From the NCBI RefSeq assembly GCF_002918555.1, contig NZ_PQMB01000002.1, positions 374,755 through 420,289 of the forward strand: a stretch of DNA of 45,535 nucleotides. The letters are read 5' to 3'. The notes under the pieces were generated by a model, which saw nothing but the letters and a program-made list of their open reading frames with translations, searched no databases and was not told the DNA's origin. The stretch's first letter is position 1, and each line of letters opens with the position of its first letter. This DNA is from Citrobacter amalonaticus (GTDB lineage: Bacteria; Pseudomonadota; Gammaproteobacteria; Enterobacterales; Enterobacteriaceae). The position numbers and the translations under genes are program-made. Below, one piece after another: positions 10,128 to 20,422 of this stretch.

Positions 10128-10826
10128 TTAGATTATCTGCCGTACTTCGTCGAGGGTGGTGGTTCCGTAGGTGCCTAAATCGAGCGTGTTTCCGCCATTA
10201 CTACGGATAACGCCCTGCACCAACGCAAATTGCAGCGGCTGCGCCACCAGTTGCGTACCGCCGTTGCTGGCGGTGATCGCCACGTTATAAGAACCGTTCG
10301 GTGCGGTCGTGCCATCCGTCAGCGAGCCATCCCACGTAAAGGTATGAACGCCTGCTTTCAGTTCGCCTATCTCGATGGTGCGTACCACTTTGCCGTCTTT
10401 ATCGGTAATGGTGGCGGTGACTTTATCCGCAGGCTGCTGCAACTCCACGCCAAACGGCGTCGTGGTGGTGGTTGCGCCCTCTTCAGAACCTTTACCCGCA
10501 AGAATGGTGGTGCCTGGAATCATGACGCCGTGACCAATCAGGGCCGCAGCTTGCAACGACTGGCTGCTATCAATTTGCCCGGAAATCGAACCCAGCGTGG
10601 TGTTCAGTTTCTCAATGCCGCTGACGGTACTGATCTGCGCCAGCTGCGTCGTCAGTTCGTTGTTCTGCATTGGATTAGTGGGATCCTGGTTTTGCAATTG
10701 CGCCACCAGGAGCGTCAGAAAACTGCTCTGGAGATCCGCGGCGTTGCTGCCGGTTAGCGAGCTGTTGCCGGTAGCGTTCCTGACGCCGGAACTGGTGGGG
10801 TCGTTAACATTTACGGCAATGGACAT
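10128..10826 (-). CDS. flgD: Hook-cap protein FlgD
   Basis: This 232-residue protein is the temporary scaffold at the tip of the growing hook and is replaced by FlgK. The conserved N-terminal segment (LQSSFLTLLVAQLQNQDPTNPMQNNELTTQLAQISTVSG) and the C-terminal Ig-like/Tudor-like region (VHTFTWDGSLTDGTTAPNGSYNV, GVIRSNGGNTLDLGTYGTTTLDEVRQII) are both present. Length equals Salmonella FlgD. Exported by the flagellar type III system; fourth gene from the promoter side after flgB and flgC. Confidence 0.97.
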   Translation of the reverse strand: MSIAVNVNDPTSSGVRNATGNSSLTGSNAADLQSSFLTLLVAQLQNQDPTNPMQNNELTTQLAQISTVSGIEKLNTTLGSISGQIDSSQSLQAAALIGHGVMIPGTTILAGKGSEEGATTTTTPFGVELQQPADKVTATITDKDGKVVRTIEIGELKAGVHTFTWDGSLTDGTTAPNGSYNVAITASNGGTQLVAQPLQFALVQGVIRSNGGNTLDLGTYGTTTLDEVRQII

Positions 10827-10837
10827 ACGTGTCTCCT

Positions 10838-11242
10838 TTACTGGCCGAGTGTCAGCGTTTTAAGCATCATGCTTTTCACGGTATTGAGAACTTCAACGTT
10901 TGCCTGATAGCTGCGGGAAGCCGCCATGGTGTTCACCATTTCGCCAACCACATCCACATTCGGCATCTTCACGTAACCGTTGGCATCCGCCAGCGGATTG
11001 CCGGGTTCATAAACCAGCTTGTCCGGCACCTGGCTTTCGATCACACCGGCTACCTTAACGCCGCCGGTGGCGGCTCCCTGCGCAGCATCAACCTGAAATA
11101 CCACCTGCTTCGCGCGAAACGGCTGACCGTCCGGTCCGGTCACGCTGTCGGCGTTAGCCAGGTTACTGGCGGCTACGTTCAGGCGTTGAGACTGTGCGGT
11201 CAGCGCCGAGCCTGCAATATCAAAAATGTTTAACAGCGCCAC
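10838..11242 (-). CDS. flgC: Flagellar proximal rod protein FlgC
   Basis: This 134-residue proximal rod protein has the same length as in E. coli and Salmonella. Its N-terminal rod motif ([27 protein letters not shown]) and C-terminal helix ([39 protein letters not shown]) are complete. The start lies 3 bases after the flgB stop, so translation is probably coupled. Confidence 0.97.
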   Translation of the reverse strand: MALLNIFDIAGSALTAQSQRLNVAASNLANADSVTGPDGQPFRAKQVVFQVDAAQGAATGGVKVAGVIESQVPDKLVYEPGNPLADANGYVKMPNVDVVGEMVNTMAASRSYQANVEVLNTVKSMMLKTLTLGQ

Positions 11243-11245
11243 GGA

Positions 11246-11662
11246 TTAGTTCCCCCCCTGCAGCACGTTCATCATGCCCTTGATTTGCCCGCTCAGTGCG
11301 GTCAGGCTCATCTGGTATTTCAGGCTGTTATCCGCAAACTGCGTCCGTTCTCTGTCCATATCAACGGTGTTGCCGTCCAGCGACGGCTGGTCCGGGATGC
11401 GGTAAAGCAAATCCGCAGAAGGAGAGGAGACGGTCTGAGCGGGAATATGTTGTGCAGAGGTCAATGTCAATGAAACGCGACTGGTTTCTTCCCGCCCCCG
11501 CACCATGACCTTTTTTAACTCACTGGCAAAATCCATATCACGTGCCTGATATCCAGGCGTATCCGCATTGGCGATATTGGCCGCCAGCACTTCCTGGCGT
11601 TGGGCACGCAGATTCAGCGCTTCTTGTTGAAAACGTAAGGCGGCATCGAGCTTATCGAGCAT
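11246..11662 (-). CDS. flgB: Flagellar proximal rod protein FlgB
   Basis: This 138-residue protein is the first gene of the nine-gene flgBCDEFGHIJ operon. It forms the base of the rod with FliE, FlgC and FlgF. The rod motif is near the N-terminus ([30 protein letters not shown]) and the C-terminal helix ends in [19 protein letters not shown]. It is transcribed away from flgA, and the 157-base gap between them holds the divergent class 2 promoters. Confidence 0.97.
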   Translation of the reverse strand: MLDKLDAALRFQQEALNLRAQRQEVLAANIANADTPGYQARDMDFASELKKVMVRGREETSRVSLTLTSAQHIPAQTVSSPSADLLYRIPDQPSLDGNTVDMDRERTQFADNSLKYQMSLTALSGQIKGMMNVLQGGN

Positions 11663-11819
11663 ATCTCCTCCGCAAGTGACAAAATTCAGTCGACAGCTTA
11701 AATCCCAGTACGCGTGCGTTATCGGCGGAATAAACGCAAAATGACTCGCTATTTATTGCGTTGATGGAGAAGCCGCGCGAGTAGAATCCTGTCATTGCTA
11801 AAACTGGCGTGAGGTGATG
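11663..11819. promoter_or_regulatory. Divergent flgB / flgA promoter region
   Basis: This 157-base gap separates flgB (minus) from flgA (plus). In E. coli and Salmonella both operons are class 2, switched on by FlhDC with sigma-70. I can read a perfect sigma-28 -10 element (GCCGATAA) on the minus strand at 11719-11726, about 57 bases before the flgB start, with a poor -35 match. A TAGAAT at 11782-11787 is a possible flgA -10. I did not find an FlhDC box that I trust. Confidence 0.6.
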
Positions 11820-12479
11820 ATGCAATCGTTAAAACGTGGAATAGCCATGGCTGCATTGCTGTTCAGCCCTCTGACGATAGCGCAGAACCTGAACGAACAA
11901 TTGACAGCGCTGTTTGCCGAGCGTCTGGCCGGGTACAGCGATGACGTGACCGTTACTCTTCGTACCGCGCCAAACCTTCTGCCTGGCTGTGAGCAGCCCG
12001 CGCTGAGCGTAGCGAACGGCGGCAAGCTGTGGGGGAATGTGAACGTGCTGGCGCGCTGCGCTAACGAAAAGCGTTATTTGCAGGTGAACGTCCAGGCGAC
12101 CGGAAATTATGTGGTGGCTTCCGTCCCGGTTCCCCAGGGCGGTACGCTAAATGCTGCCAGCGTAACGCTAAAACGGGGCCGACTGGATCAGCTCCCGCCG
12201 CGCACCGTCCTGGATATCAATCAGATTCAGGATGCGGTTAGCCTGCGCGATCTTGCGCCGGGTCAGCCGATACAACTCACTCTGCTGCGCCAGGCCTGGC
12301 GAATTAAAGCGGGCCAACGGGTGATGGTGGTGGCAAGCGGTGAGGGTTTTAGCGTCAATGCCGAAGGCAAGGCATTAAACAATGCCGCTGTAGCGCAAAA
12401 CGCGCGCGTGCGGATGTTATCGGGTCAGGTAGTGAGTGGAACCGTCGATGCTGATGGGAATATTCTTATTAACCTATAA
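11820..12479 (+). CDS. flgA: P-ring assembly chaperone FlgA
   Basis: This 219-residue periplasmic chaperone is needed for FlgI to polymerise into the P ring. It has a Sec signal peptide (MQSLKRGIAMAALLFSPLTIAQ, cleavage probably near IAQ-NL) and the SAF/AFP-like C-terminal fold (LKRGRLDQLPPRTVLDINQIQDAVSLRDLAPGQPIQLTLLRQAW). Three in-frame starts overlap (GTG 11814, ATG 11817, ATG 11820). I chose 11820 because GAGG lies five bases before it and the length then equals E. coli FlgA. It is the first gene of flgAMN. Confidence 0.94.
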   Translation: MQSLKRGIAMAALLFSPLTIAQNLNEQLTALFAERLAGYSDDVTVTLRTAPNLLPGCEQPALSVANGGKLWGNVNVLARCANEKRYLQVNVQATGNYVVASVPVPQGGTLNAASVTLKRGRLDQLPPRTVLDINQIQDAVSLRDLAPGQPIQLTLLRQAWRIKAGQRVMVVASGEGFSVNAEGKALNNAAVAQNARVRMLSGQVVSGTVDADGNILINL

Positions 12480-12484
12480 TAAGT

Positions 12485-12511
12485 TAAAGATTTTGTAGCC
12501 TCTGCCGATAG
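12485..12511 (+). promoter_or_regulatory. Sigma-28 promoter of flgMN
   Basis: TAAAGATT, 11 bases, GCCGATAG lies just after the flgA stop and is a near-perfect FliA promoter (consensus TAAAGTTT-N11-GCCGATAA). It lets flgM be made late from its own promoter as well as early by read-through from flgA, the dual expression known for flgM in Salmonella. Confidence 0.92.
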
Positions 12512-12571
12512 ATACTGAACAAATAATGATAGCTGGCCGCTACAGCATAACCCCTCGATGAGGATGATAAA

Positions 12572-12865
12572 ATGAGTATTGACCGTACCTCGCCTTTGAA
12601 GCCCGTTAGCACTGTCCAGACTCGCGAAACCAGCGATCAGCAGGTGCAAAAAACGCGTCAGGAAAAAACCTCCACGGCGACCAGCACCAGCGTGAAGTTA
12701 AGCGATGCGCAAGCGAAACTGATGCAGCCGGGCTCCGGTGACATCAACATGGAACGCGTTGAAGCGCTGAAAACCGCAATTCGTAACGGTGAGCTGAAAA
12801 TGGACACGGGTAAAATTGCTGACTCGCTGCTCCTTGATGCCCAGAGCTATCTGCTGAGTAAATAA
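12572..12865 (+). CDS. flgM: Anti-sigma-28 factor FlgM
   Basis: This 97-residue protein binds FliA (sigma-28) and holds back late flagellar genes until it is secreted through the finished hook. The N-terminal half ([19 protein letters not shown]...) is disordered and Thr/Gln/Ser rich and carries the export signal. The C-terminal half ([48 protein letters not shown]) holds the sigma-binding helices. The length matches E. coli and Salmonella. The sigma-28 promoter at 12485-12511 gives the known feedback loop, and flgN follows after four bases. Confidence 0.97.
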   Translation: MSIDRTSPLKPVSTVQTRETSDQQVQKTRQEKTSTATSTSVKLSDAQAKLMQPGSGDINMERVEALKTAIRNGELKMDTGKIADSLLLDAQSYLLSK

Positions 12866-12869
12866 CCGT

Positions 12870-13292
12870 ATGACTCGTCTGTCAGAAATACTGGATCGTA
12901 TGACGGCTATCCTGAACGACCTGAAAAGGGTGATGGATGCCGAGCAACAGCTGCTTTCCGCGGGTCACATTAACGGCAGCCAGCTTCAGCGCATTACAGA
13001 AGAGAAAAGCTCTCTGCTGGCGACCCTCGATTATCTGGAACAGCAGCGCCGCCAGGAACAGGATTCGAAGCGTAGTGCGAATGACGATATTGCCGGACGC
13101 TGGCAGACAATCACGGAAAAAACGCAGCATTTACGGGAGCTGAACCAGCACAACGGTTGGCTGCTGGAAGGCCAAATTGAGCGTAATACTCAGACGCTGG
13201 AGGTGTTAAAACCTCACCAGGAACCCACGCTATACGGCGCTAACGGCCAGACATCAGCGCCCCATCGTGGCGGTAAAAAAATCTCCATCTGA
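12870..13292 (+). CDS. flgN: Flagellar export chaperone FlgN
   Basis: This 140-residue, highly helical protein is the cytoplasmic type III chaperone for FlgK and FlgL. It is rich in Leu, Gln and Glu with coiled-coil character (LDRMTAILNDLKRVMDAEQQLLSAGHINGSQLQRITEEKSSLLATLDYLEQQRR), very close to E. coli FlgN. It is four bases after flgM. The C-terminal tail (NGQTSAPHRGGKKISI) is flexible. A REP element follows the stop codon. Confidence 0.96.
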   Translation: MTRLSEILDRMTAILNDLKRVMDAEQQLLSAGHINGSQLQRITEEKSSLLATLDYLEQQRRQEQDSKRSANDDIAGRWQTITEKTQHLRELNQHNGWLLEGQIERNTQTLEVLKPHQEPTLYGANGQTSAPHRGGKKISI

Positions 13293-13297
13293 TGACT

Positions 13298-13372
13298 GCC
13301 AGATGGCGCTTCGCTTATTTATCAGGCCCGAATGATTTACAGGCCAGATAAAGCGGAACGACGCCATCCGGC
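13298..13372. repeat. REP pair (BIME) between flgN and murJ
   Basis: Two inverted REP units are visible: GCCAGATGGCGCTTCGC...TATCAGGC at 13298-13327 and AGGCCAGATAAAGCGGAACG...CCATCCGGC at 13341-13372. They carry the usual core (GATGGCGCT / AGATAAAGCG) and lie between the convergent ends of flgN and murJ. Confidence 0.85.
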
Positions 13373-13384
13373 AATACATTTCCG

Positions 13385-15056
<1,672 letters not shown>

Positions 15057-15124
15057 GCGTTATTTTGAGTTGGCATATAGTACCTGGATTATGATGAAAT
15101 ACTACCGCCAGATGTTACAGGGGG

Positions 15125-16048
15125 TTATTCGCACATTGCGTCTCGCCACAGCTTTTCAACCACGCGCTGAGCCAGAATCGCCTGCTCACCTGCTGTTTCC
15201 GGAACCGTCTGATTTTGCACACATTCGATAAAATGGCGCACGCACCCGGTAAATCCACGCTGCTCCAGAGTGGTTTGCCAACCCGCAATAGGCCGGTTTA
15301 CCACGCCCTGCCCGCGCTCTTCTCGCCACTCGCGCATATCCATCACATCATATAAGCCGCCGTCGGTCACGGCCTGCACGCTTTCGCGCTGACTCCCGGC
15401 ACGACGATGCATACTGGTGGTGATGTGCAGTTGCTCCACCGAAAAGTGATGTTCCGCATAGAGCATCTCGCCAGAGTCGTTAGTCAGCAGCGTCCCATCC
15501 TTGAGCTGCGCTTTGCCACCGGCCAGCCATAAGGCGGTATCCACGACATGCAGATAATCATCCAACAGCGTGAAACGCAGATCGTGCGGCCCAACGCTGT
15601 CGATTCGATGTTTGTCCATTCGCAACGAGACGGCATCAGTGAGCAATGCTTTTAAATCACGATAGAGCGGCGCAAACCGGCGGTTAAACCCCACCATTAG
15701 CGTCAGGTTTTTCCGCATCGCCTGTTCCACCAGCTTTTCCGCATCGTGCAGGTTTTCCGCCAGGGGTTTATCCACGCAGACGTGAACCCCCGCGTTAAGT
15801 AGCTCACTCACCACATTATAATGTGTGGCGGTGCTGGTATGTACGAACACGGCGTCACAGTCGGCCGCCAGACTCTTCAGCGAACTGGCATACGGGATGC
15901 GCCACGTTTCGCAAATGCGCAGTGCTTTATCACGCGTCGGAGACCAGGCACCCTGCAGCGTCCAGTCCGTCGCAGCACCTAACACCGGGAGCCACGCTTT
16001 TTGCGCAATACCGCCCAGTCCCACCACGCCAATACGGAGTTTTTTCAC
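15125..16048 (-). CDS. mviM: Gfo/Idh/MocA-family oxidoreductase MviM (YceM)
   Basis: This 307-residue putative NAD(P)-dependent oxidoreductase has the length of E. coli YceM. The N-terminal Rossmann fold starts MKKLRIGVVGLGGIAQKAW (GxGGxA dinucleotide motif). The family segment VCVDKPLAENLHDAEKL holds the conserved EKP/DKP lysine thought to act in catalysis. The C-terminal alpha/beta domain (GFTGCVRHFIECVQN) resembles the substrate-binding domain. The substrate is not known. The name comes from neighbouring murJ (mviN), not from shown virulence. It starts one base before the yceH stop and is probably cotranscribed with yceH. Confidence 0.93.
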   Translation of the reverse strand: MKKLRIGVVGLGGIAQKAWLPVLGAATDWTLQGAWSPTRDKALRICETWRIPYASSLKSLAADCDAVFVHTSTATHYNVVSELLNAGVHVCVDKPLAENLHDAEKLVEQAMRKNLTLMVGFNRRFAPLYRDLKALLTDAVSLRMDKHRIDSVGPHDLRFTLLDDYLHVVDTALWLAGGKAQLKDGTLLTNDSGEMLYAEHHFSVEQLHITTSMHRRAGSQRESVQAVTDGGLYDVMDMREWREERGQGVVNRPIAGWQTTLEQRGFTGCVRHFIECVQNQTVPETAGEQAILAQRVVEKLWRDAMCE

Positions 16049-16049
16049 C

Positions 16050-16697
16050 TTAGTCTCCCGGATGAGCCAGAAGTGAATCGAGTCGCTGTTTCAGCTCTGC
16101 GACTTCACTTTCCAGCGCTTCAACACGGGCCTGCAGATCGCCCGAATTTGCCTGCGTCCCGGAAGCGGGAAGCGACTGCTCGTCCACCTCGCCACAGAAA
16201 AGATGCATATAGCGACTTTCACGTTTACCCGGCTCGCGCGCCAGACGCACGACATAGGGACCATCTTCGCGACCAGCCAGCTGCTCCAGCGTATTTTCCA
16301 CTTCCGCCATATCGCTGAACTCATACATCCGTGACGCGCGGCTGCGCAATTCTCCAGGCGTCTGCGCACCACGCAATAACAGCGTGGTTACCAGCGCCAC
16401 TTCAGCCGGACTCAGCTTCAGATTACCAAACTCAGAGTTACAAAAACGCTGCTCATATTTGGTCACCCGATTGCCAAAGCCGCTAACCGTGCGCAGGAAA
16501 TGACGCTTCACCAGGTTGTCGAGCTGCTCCTGCACCTCTTGTTCCGCCAGATTCATCACCGGTTCGCGGTTTGTCTTCTGGTTACAGGCGGTCACCACGC
16601 CGTTAACGGAGAGCGGATATTGTTCCGGCGTCGTAACCTGTTTTTCCAGCAGGCAGCCAATCACACGCGCTTCCGTGGCGGTAAGTTCATATTTCAT
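16050..16697 (-). CDS. yceH: UPF0502 protein YceH
   Basis: This 215-residue protein of unknown function belongs to the UPF0502/DUF480 family. It begins [48 protein letters not shown] and contains two winged-helix-like units, followed by a short C-terminal coiled coil ([24 protein letters not shown]). Start 16697 was chosen because it has a strong AAGGAGA site just upstream and gives the family length. The longer open frame to 16883 runs into rimJ. It lies between rimJ and mviM on the same strand. Confidence 0.93.
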   Translation of the reverse strand: MKYELTATEARVIGCLLEKQVTTPEQYPLSVNGVVTACNQKTNREPVMNLAEQEVQEQLDNLVKRHFLRTVSGFGNRVTKYEQRFCNSEFGNLKLSPAEVALVTTLLLRGAQTPGELRSRASRMYEFSDMAEVENTLEQLAGREDGPYVVRLAREPGKRESRYMHLFCGEVDEQSLPASGTQANSGDLQARVEALESEVAELKQRLDSLLAHPGD

Positions 16698-16825
16698 CCT
16701 GGTCTCCTTTATAATCGGGTTCAGTTGGTGCAATCGTTGAAACGCGACCGCATGCAGCCACCAGGCGTACACGCGGTACGCGAGCAGCAAGCGGTGTACA
16801 AATGGCAAATACGAAAGCCAGATGT

Positions 16826-17410
16826 TTAACGACCGGGCGTCCATTCTGTTGTCGTTAATGCCGTCAGCACGTGATCGCGCCACTGACCATCAATCAACAG
16901 GTAATCTTTCGCGTAGCCCTCTTTCTCAAAGCCAAGCCGCGCCAGCAAATCGCCGCTGCGCTTATTGTGCGGCATGTAGTTTGCCATAATTCGATGAATA
17001 TGTTGTGTACGCTGCATATAGCGAATAGCCGCAGTCAGGGCTTCGAACATCAGTCCTTGCCCCTGCCACTTTTGCGCAATGGAGTATCCGAGATAACAGG
17101 CGTGAAAAGAGCCGCGCACGACGTTAGAAAAATTCGCCACGCCGATGACTTCTTTTTCTTCCAGATCGAGCAGGGCGAAATAGTATGCGGAGCCCTGCTT
17201 ATGAAACTCGCTAATCATACTGAGCCTTGCCTGCCAGCCTGAAGGATAGCAGTGGCTTTCGTCACGAACAGGCTCCCAGGGTTTTAAGAAATGACGATTT
17301 TCCGCGTAATAATCTGCCAGACGCCAGGCATCACGCTCATGCACCAGACGAACGACCAGACGGTCGGTAGTTAAGCGCACTTTTGGCACGTTGCTGCGAT
17401 AGCCAAACAT
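16826..17410 (-). CDS. rimJ: Ribosomal protein S5 N-acetyltransferase RimJ
   Basis: This 194-residue GNAT-family enzyme acetylates the N-terminal alanine of ribosomal protein S5 in E. coli. Length matches. The acetyl-CoA binding motif is visible as [20 protein letters not shown] (Q-x-x-GQG/A), with the upstream strand [26 protein letters not shown]. The product is cytoplasmic and partly ribosome associated. It is the first gene of the rimJ-yceH-mviM run, transcribed away from mdtH across a 296-base gap. Confidence 0.95.
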   Translation of the reverse strand: MFGYRSNVPKVRLTTDRLVVRLVHERDAWRLADYYAENRHFLKPWEPVRDESHCYPSGWQARLSMISEFHKQGSAYYFALLDLEEKEVIGVANFSNVVRGSFHACYLGYSIAQKWQGQGLMFEALTAAIRYMQRTQHIHRIMANYMPHNKRSGDLLARLGFEKEGYAKDYLLIDGQWRDHVLTALTTTEWTPGR

Positions 17411-17706
17411 TCTATACCTACTCCTTCCTGTAACGTCTCAGTTCACCCTGATAGCCTAACTATACCTGTGCAACCAGGCCCTGTGAAAAGTGCAAAACGC
17501 CATTTTTTGGATTATTCACACATTTTGATGAAATCTCTCTATCAAGACGGGCTTTTGATTAAAAAATATTGTCTTGCTGAGGGTGGGAAAAGAGACAGCG
17601 AAACCGCAGAATAGAAGGTGCTTATCTTTTAAACTCTCCGTAATTCGCGTTGCAGCCAATATAGCCGCAGCCAGAAGTATGACGAGTGTATTTCCCGGGA
17701 GGGGAA
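17411..17706. other. Divergent rimJ / mdtH intergenic region
   Basis: A non-coding gap of 296 bases between divergent genes. It must hold both promoters, but I could not pick a convincing -35/-10 pair. The middle is AT rich (around 17540-17570). No known operator was recognised. Confidence 0.4.
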
Positions 17707-18915
17707 ATGTCGCGTGTCTCGCAGGCGAGGAACCTGGGTAAATATTTCCTGCTTATTGATAACATGCTGGTCGTGCTGGGTTTCTTCGTCGTATTCCCGC
17801 TGATCTCGATTCGTTTCGTCGACCAAATGGGCTGGGCTGCCGTGATGGTTGGTATTGCCCTGGGTCTGCGCCAGTTTATTCAGCAAGGTCTGGGGATATT
17901 CGGCGGCGCCATTGCCGACCGCTTTGGTGCCAAGCCGATGATTGTCACTGGTATGCTGATGCGCGCCGCCGGGTTTGCGACGATGGGGATCGCCCACGAG
18001 CCCTGGCTACTGTGGTTTTCCTGTTTTCTTTCCGGCCTAGGCGGCACACTGTTCGATCCCCCGCGCTCTGCGCTGGTGGTAAAACTGATTCGTCCGGAAC
18101 AGCGTGGACGTTTCTTTTCTCTGCTAATGATGCAGGACAGTGCCGGGGCGGTTATCGGCGCCCTGCTCGGCAGTTGGTTGTTGCAATACGACTTCCGTCT
18201 GGTTTGTGCCACAGGGGCAATTCTGTTCGTCCTCTGTGCGGCGTTCAACGCCTGGCTGCTGCCCGCATGGAAGTTATCCACTGTGCGTATTCCGGTGCGT
18301 GAAGGGATGAGTCGCGTACTGTGTGACAAACGTTTCGTCACCTATGTGCTGACGCTGGCAGGCTATTACATGCTGGCAGTTCAGGTCATGCTGATGTTAC
18401 CCATTATGGTGAACGACATCGCCGGTTCACCCGCAGCGGTAAAATGGATGTACGCTATTGAAGCATGCCTCTCGCTGACGCTGCTCTACCCGATTGCGCG
18501 CTGGAGCGAAAAACGTTTCCGTCTCGAACATCGCCTGATGGCGGGGTTATTAGTGATGTCGTTAAGTATGCTGCCCATCGGAATGGTGAGTGATTTACAG
18601 CAACTGTTCACGCTTATTTGTACTTTCTATATTGGTTCGATCATCGCCGAACCGGCGCGCGAAACGCTCAGCGCATCGCTGGCGGATGCCCGGGCTCGGG
18701 GCAGTTATATGGGCTTTAGCCGTCTGGGGCTCGCCATTGGCGGCGCGATTGGTTATATCGGCGGCGGCTGGCTGTTCGATATGGGGAAACAACTGCAACA
18801 GCCTGAACTACCGTGGATGATGCTGGGAATTATTGGGGGGATCACCTTCATTGCGCTCGGCTGGCAGTTCAGTCACAAACGAACGCCGCGCCGGATGCTG
18901 GAACCCGGCGCCTGA
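17707..18915 (+). CDS. mdtH: MFS multidrug exporter MdtH
   Basis: This 402-residue, 12-helix major facilitator in the inner membrane is close to E. coli MdtH (YceL), whose overproduction raises fluoroquinolone tolerance. The MFS loop 2-3 motif A is [17 protein letters not shown]. The motif in helix 5 is [18 protein letters not shown]. Start 17707 ([19 protein letters not shown]) follows a strong GGGAGGGGAA site and gives the exact E. coli length; a start at 17686 would add seven residues without support. Confidence 0.95.
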   Translation: MSRVSQARNLGKYFLLIDNMLVVLGFFVVFPLISIRFVDQMGWAAVMVGIALGLRQFIQQGLGIFGGAIADRFGAKPMIVTGMLMRAAGFATMGIAHEPWLLWFSCFLSGLGGTLFDPPRSALVVKLIRPEQRGRFFSLLMMQDSAGAVIGALLGSWLLQYDFRLVCATGAILFVLCAAFNAWLLPAWKLSTVRIPVREGMSRVLCDKRFVTYVLTLAGYYMLAVQVMLMLPIMVNDIAGSPAAVKWMYAIEACLSLTLLYPIARWSEKRFRLEHRLMAGLLVMSLSMLPIGMVSDLQQLFTLICTFYIGSIIAEPARETLSASLADARARGSYMGFSRLGLAIGGAIGYIGGGWLFDMGKQLQQPELPWMMLGIIGGITFIALGWQFSHKRTPRRMLEPGA

Positions 18916-18932
18916 TTTGATACCTGTACGCG

Positions 18933-18975
18933 TCTCCTCCATACTGAAAGGGAACTGACAGTCAAATGGAGGAGA
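18933..18975 (+). promoter_or_regulatory. Hairpin covering the grxB ribosome binding site
   Basis: TCTCCTCCAT (18933-18942) is the exact reverse complement of ATGGAGGAGA (18966-18975), which contains the grxB Shine-Dalgarno sequence. An inner ACTG/CAGT pair (18943-18946 / 18959-18962) extends the stem across a three-base bulge. Folded in mRNA it would hide the ribosome binding site of the GTG-started grxB. Confidence 0.6.
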
Positions 18976-18978
18976 AAC

Positions 18979-19626
18979 GTGAAGCTTTATATTTACGATC
19001 ACTGCCCTTTCTGCATCAAAGCCCGCATGATTTTTGGTCTGAAGAACATCCCCGTGGAATTGAACGTCCTGCAGAATGACGACGATGAAACGCCGACCCG
19101 CATGATCGGCCAGAAAATGGTGCCCATCCTACAGAAAGATGACAGCCGCTATATGGCGGAAAGTATGGATATCGTTCATTACGTTGATAACATTGACGGG
19201 AAACCGCTGCTGACCGGGAAGAAAAACCCCGCTATCGAGGAGTGGCTGCGCAAAGTAAACGCCTACGCCAACCATCTGCTCCTGCCGCGTTTTGCCAAAT
19301 CCGCGTTTGACGAGTTCTCAACGCCTGCGGCACGCAAATACTTTACGGAGAAAAAAGAGGCTTCTGTCGGCAGCTTCGCAGATCACCTCGCCCACTCCAC
19401 CGGATTAACGAAGAAAATCAGCGACGACCTTCGCACGCTGGATAAACTCATCGTGAAGCCGAACGCCGTCAATGGCGAACTTTCTGAGGATGATATCCAG
19501 CTCTTCCCGCTGTTACGTAACCTCACGCTGGTCGCTGGCATTACCTGGCCAACTCGCGTGGCGGATTATCGCGACAATATGGCAAAACAGACGCAAATCA
19601 ATCTGTTATCATCAATGGCGATTTAA
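18979..19626 (+). CDS. grxB: Glutaredoxin 2 (GrxB)
   Basis: This 215-residue glutathione-dependent thiol-disulfide oxidoreductase is an atypical large glutaredoxin with a GST-like fold: thioredoxin domain (about 1-75) and helical C-terminal domain. The dithiol active site is Cys9-Pro-Phe-Cys12, whereas E. coli GrxB has CPYC. Translation starts at GTG 18979, three bases after GGAGGAGAAAC. An upstream ATG (18966) is in another frame. The C-terminus (NMAKQTQINLLSSMAI) is that of E. coli. It is cytoplasmic and a good reductant for arsenate reductase in E. coli. A strong terminator follows at 19635. Confidence 0.96.
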   Translation: MKLYIYDHCPFCIKARMIFGLKNIPVELNVLQNDDDETPTRMIGQKMVPILQKDDSRYMAESMDIVHYVDNIDGKPLLTGKKNPAIEEWLRKVNAYANHLLLPRFAKSAFDEFSTPAARKYFTEKKEASVGSFADHLAHSTGLTKKISDDLRTLDKLIVKPNAVNGELSEDDIQLFPLLRNLTLVAGITWPTRVADYRDNMAKQTQINLLSSMAI

Positions 19627-19634
19627 TTACCGCG

Positions 19635-19670
19635 AGCGGCGGCGCGGCAACACAACGCCGCCGCTGTTTT
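19635..19670 (+). terminator. Terminator of grxB
   Basis: A perfect 10-bp stem AGCGGCGGCG / CGCCGCCGCT (19635-19644 / 19656-19665) with an 11-base loop is followed by GTTTT, nine bases after the grxB stop. Confidence 0.8.
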
Positions 19671-19757
19671 CAGTTTTATCTGCTGGTGCCTTTTGCGCTA
19701 GTGCTACATGCTGCTTTGTGTCAGGATTATGACGCTGGCTTCATGTTGAGGAACCCC

Positions 19758-20318
19758 ATGAAAAAGATTTTTATTGCCGCTGCCCTGATTGTCGGCGGCC
19801 TGCTGGTGGGTTGCAACCAACTCACCCAGTACACAGTAAGCGAACAAGAAATTAATCAGGCGCTGGAAAAGCACAATAATTTTTCCAAAGACATTGGTTT
19901 GCCGGGCGTTGCCGACGCGCATATCGTGCTGAGTAATCTTGCCAGCCAGATTGGTCGCGAAGAGCCAAATAAAGTGACCTTAACCGGCGATGCTAATCTG
20001 GATATGAATTCCCTGTTTGGTAGCCAAAAAGCAACGATGAAGCTGAAGCTAAAGGCGTTGCCGGTATTCGATAAAGAAAAAGGGGCGATTTTCCTCCAGG
20101 AAATGGAAGTTGTTGATGCGACGGTTACACCAGAAAAAATGCAGTCAGTGCTGCAAACCCTGACCCCTTACCTGAATCAGGCGCTGCGTAACTATTTTAA
20201 CCAGCAACCGGCCTATATTCTGCGTGAAGACAGCACTAAGGGCGAAGCGCTGGCGAAAAAACTGGCTAAAGGTATTGAGGTGAAACCTGGCGAAATTATC
20301 ATCCCGTTCACCGATTAA
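19758..20318 (+). CDS. yceB: DUF1439 lipoprotein YceB
   Basis: This 186-residue predicted lipoprotein has a signal peptide [19 protein letters not shown] with lipobox LVGC; the Asn after the Cys (CNQL) fits outer-membrane sorting by the Lol rule. The DUF1439 body ([57 protein letters not shown]) is nearly identical to E. coli YceB. The fold resembles lipid-binding proteins, but no function is proven. Start 19758 follows GAGGAACCCC and gives the E. coli length. A terminator at 20328 ends the gene just before the pyrC promoter. Confidence 0.94.
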   Translation: MKKIFIAAALIVGGLLVGCNQLTQYTVSEQEINQALEKHNNFSKDIGLPGVADAHIVLSNLASQIGREEPNKVTLTGDANLDMNSLFGSQKATMKLKLKALPVFDKEKGAIFLQEMEVVDATVTPEKMQSVLQTLTPYLNQALRNYFNQQPAYILREDSTKGEALAKKLAKGIEVKPGEIIIPFTD

Positions 20319-20327
20319 TGAAACAGA

Positions 20328-20350
20328 AGGCGCTGATGCGCCTTTTTTTT
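20328..20350 (+). terminator. Terminator of yceB
   Basis: The stem AGGCGC/GCGCCT with loop TGAT is followed by eight T, starting ten bases after the yceB stop. Confidence 0.88.
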
Positions 20351-20351
20351 C

Positions 20352-20422
20352 GTGCAAACGAAAACGTTTCCGCTTATCCTTTGTTTCCGGCAAAAAAGCC
20401 CCCCCTCAGCCGGAGCATAGAG
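20352..20422 (+). promoter_or_regulatory. pyrC promoter, PurR operator and CTP-sensing leader
   Basis: A PurR-type operator ACGAAAACGTTTCCGC lies at 20358-20373 (consensus ACGCAAACGTTTTCGT-like) in the spacer of a promoter with -10 TATCCT (20375-20380). Transcription should begin in CCGG (20387-20390). CCGGC at 20387-20391 pairs with GCCGG at 20409-20413, which overlaps the Shine-Dalgarno CGGAG. As shown for E. coli and Salmonella pyrC, a transcript begun at C (high CTP) can fold and mask the site, while one begun at G (low CTP) cannot. All parts are preserved here. Confidence 0.88.
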
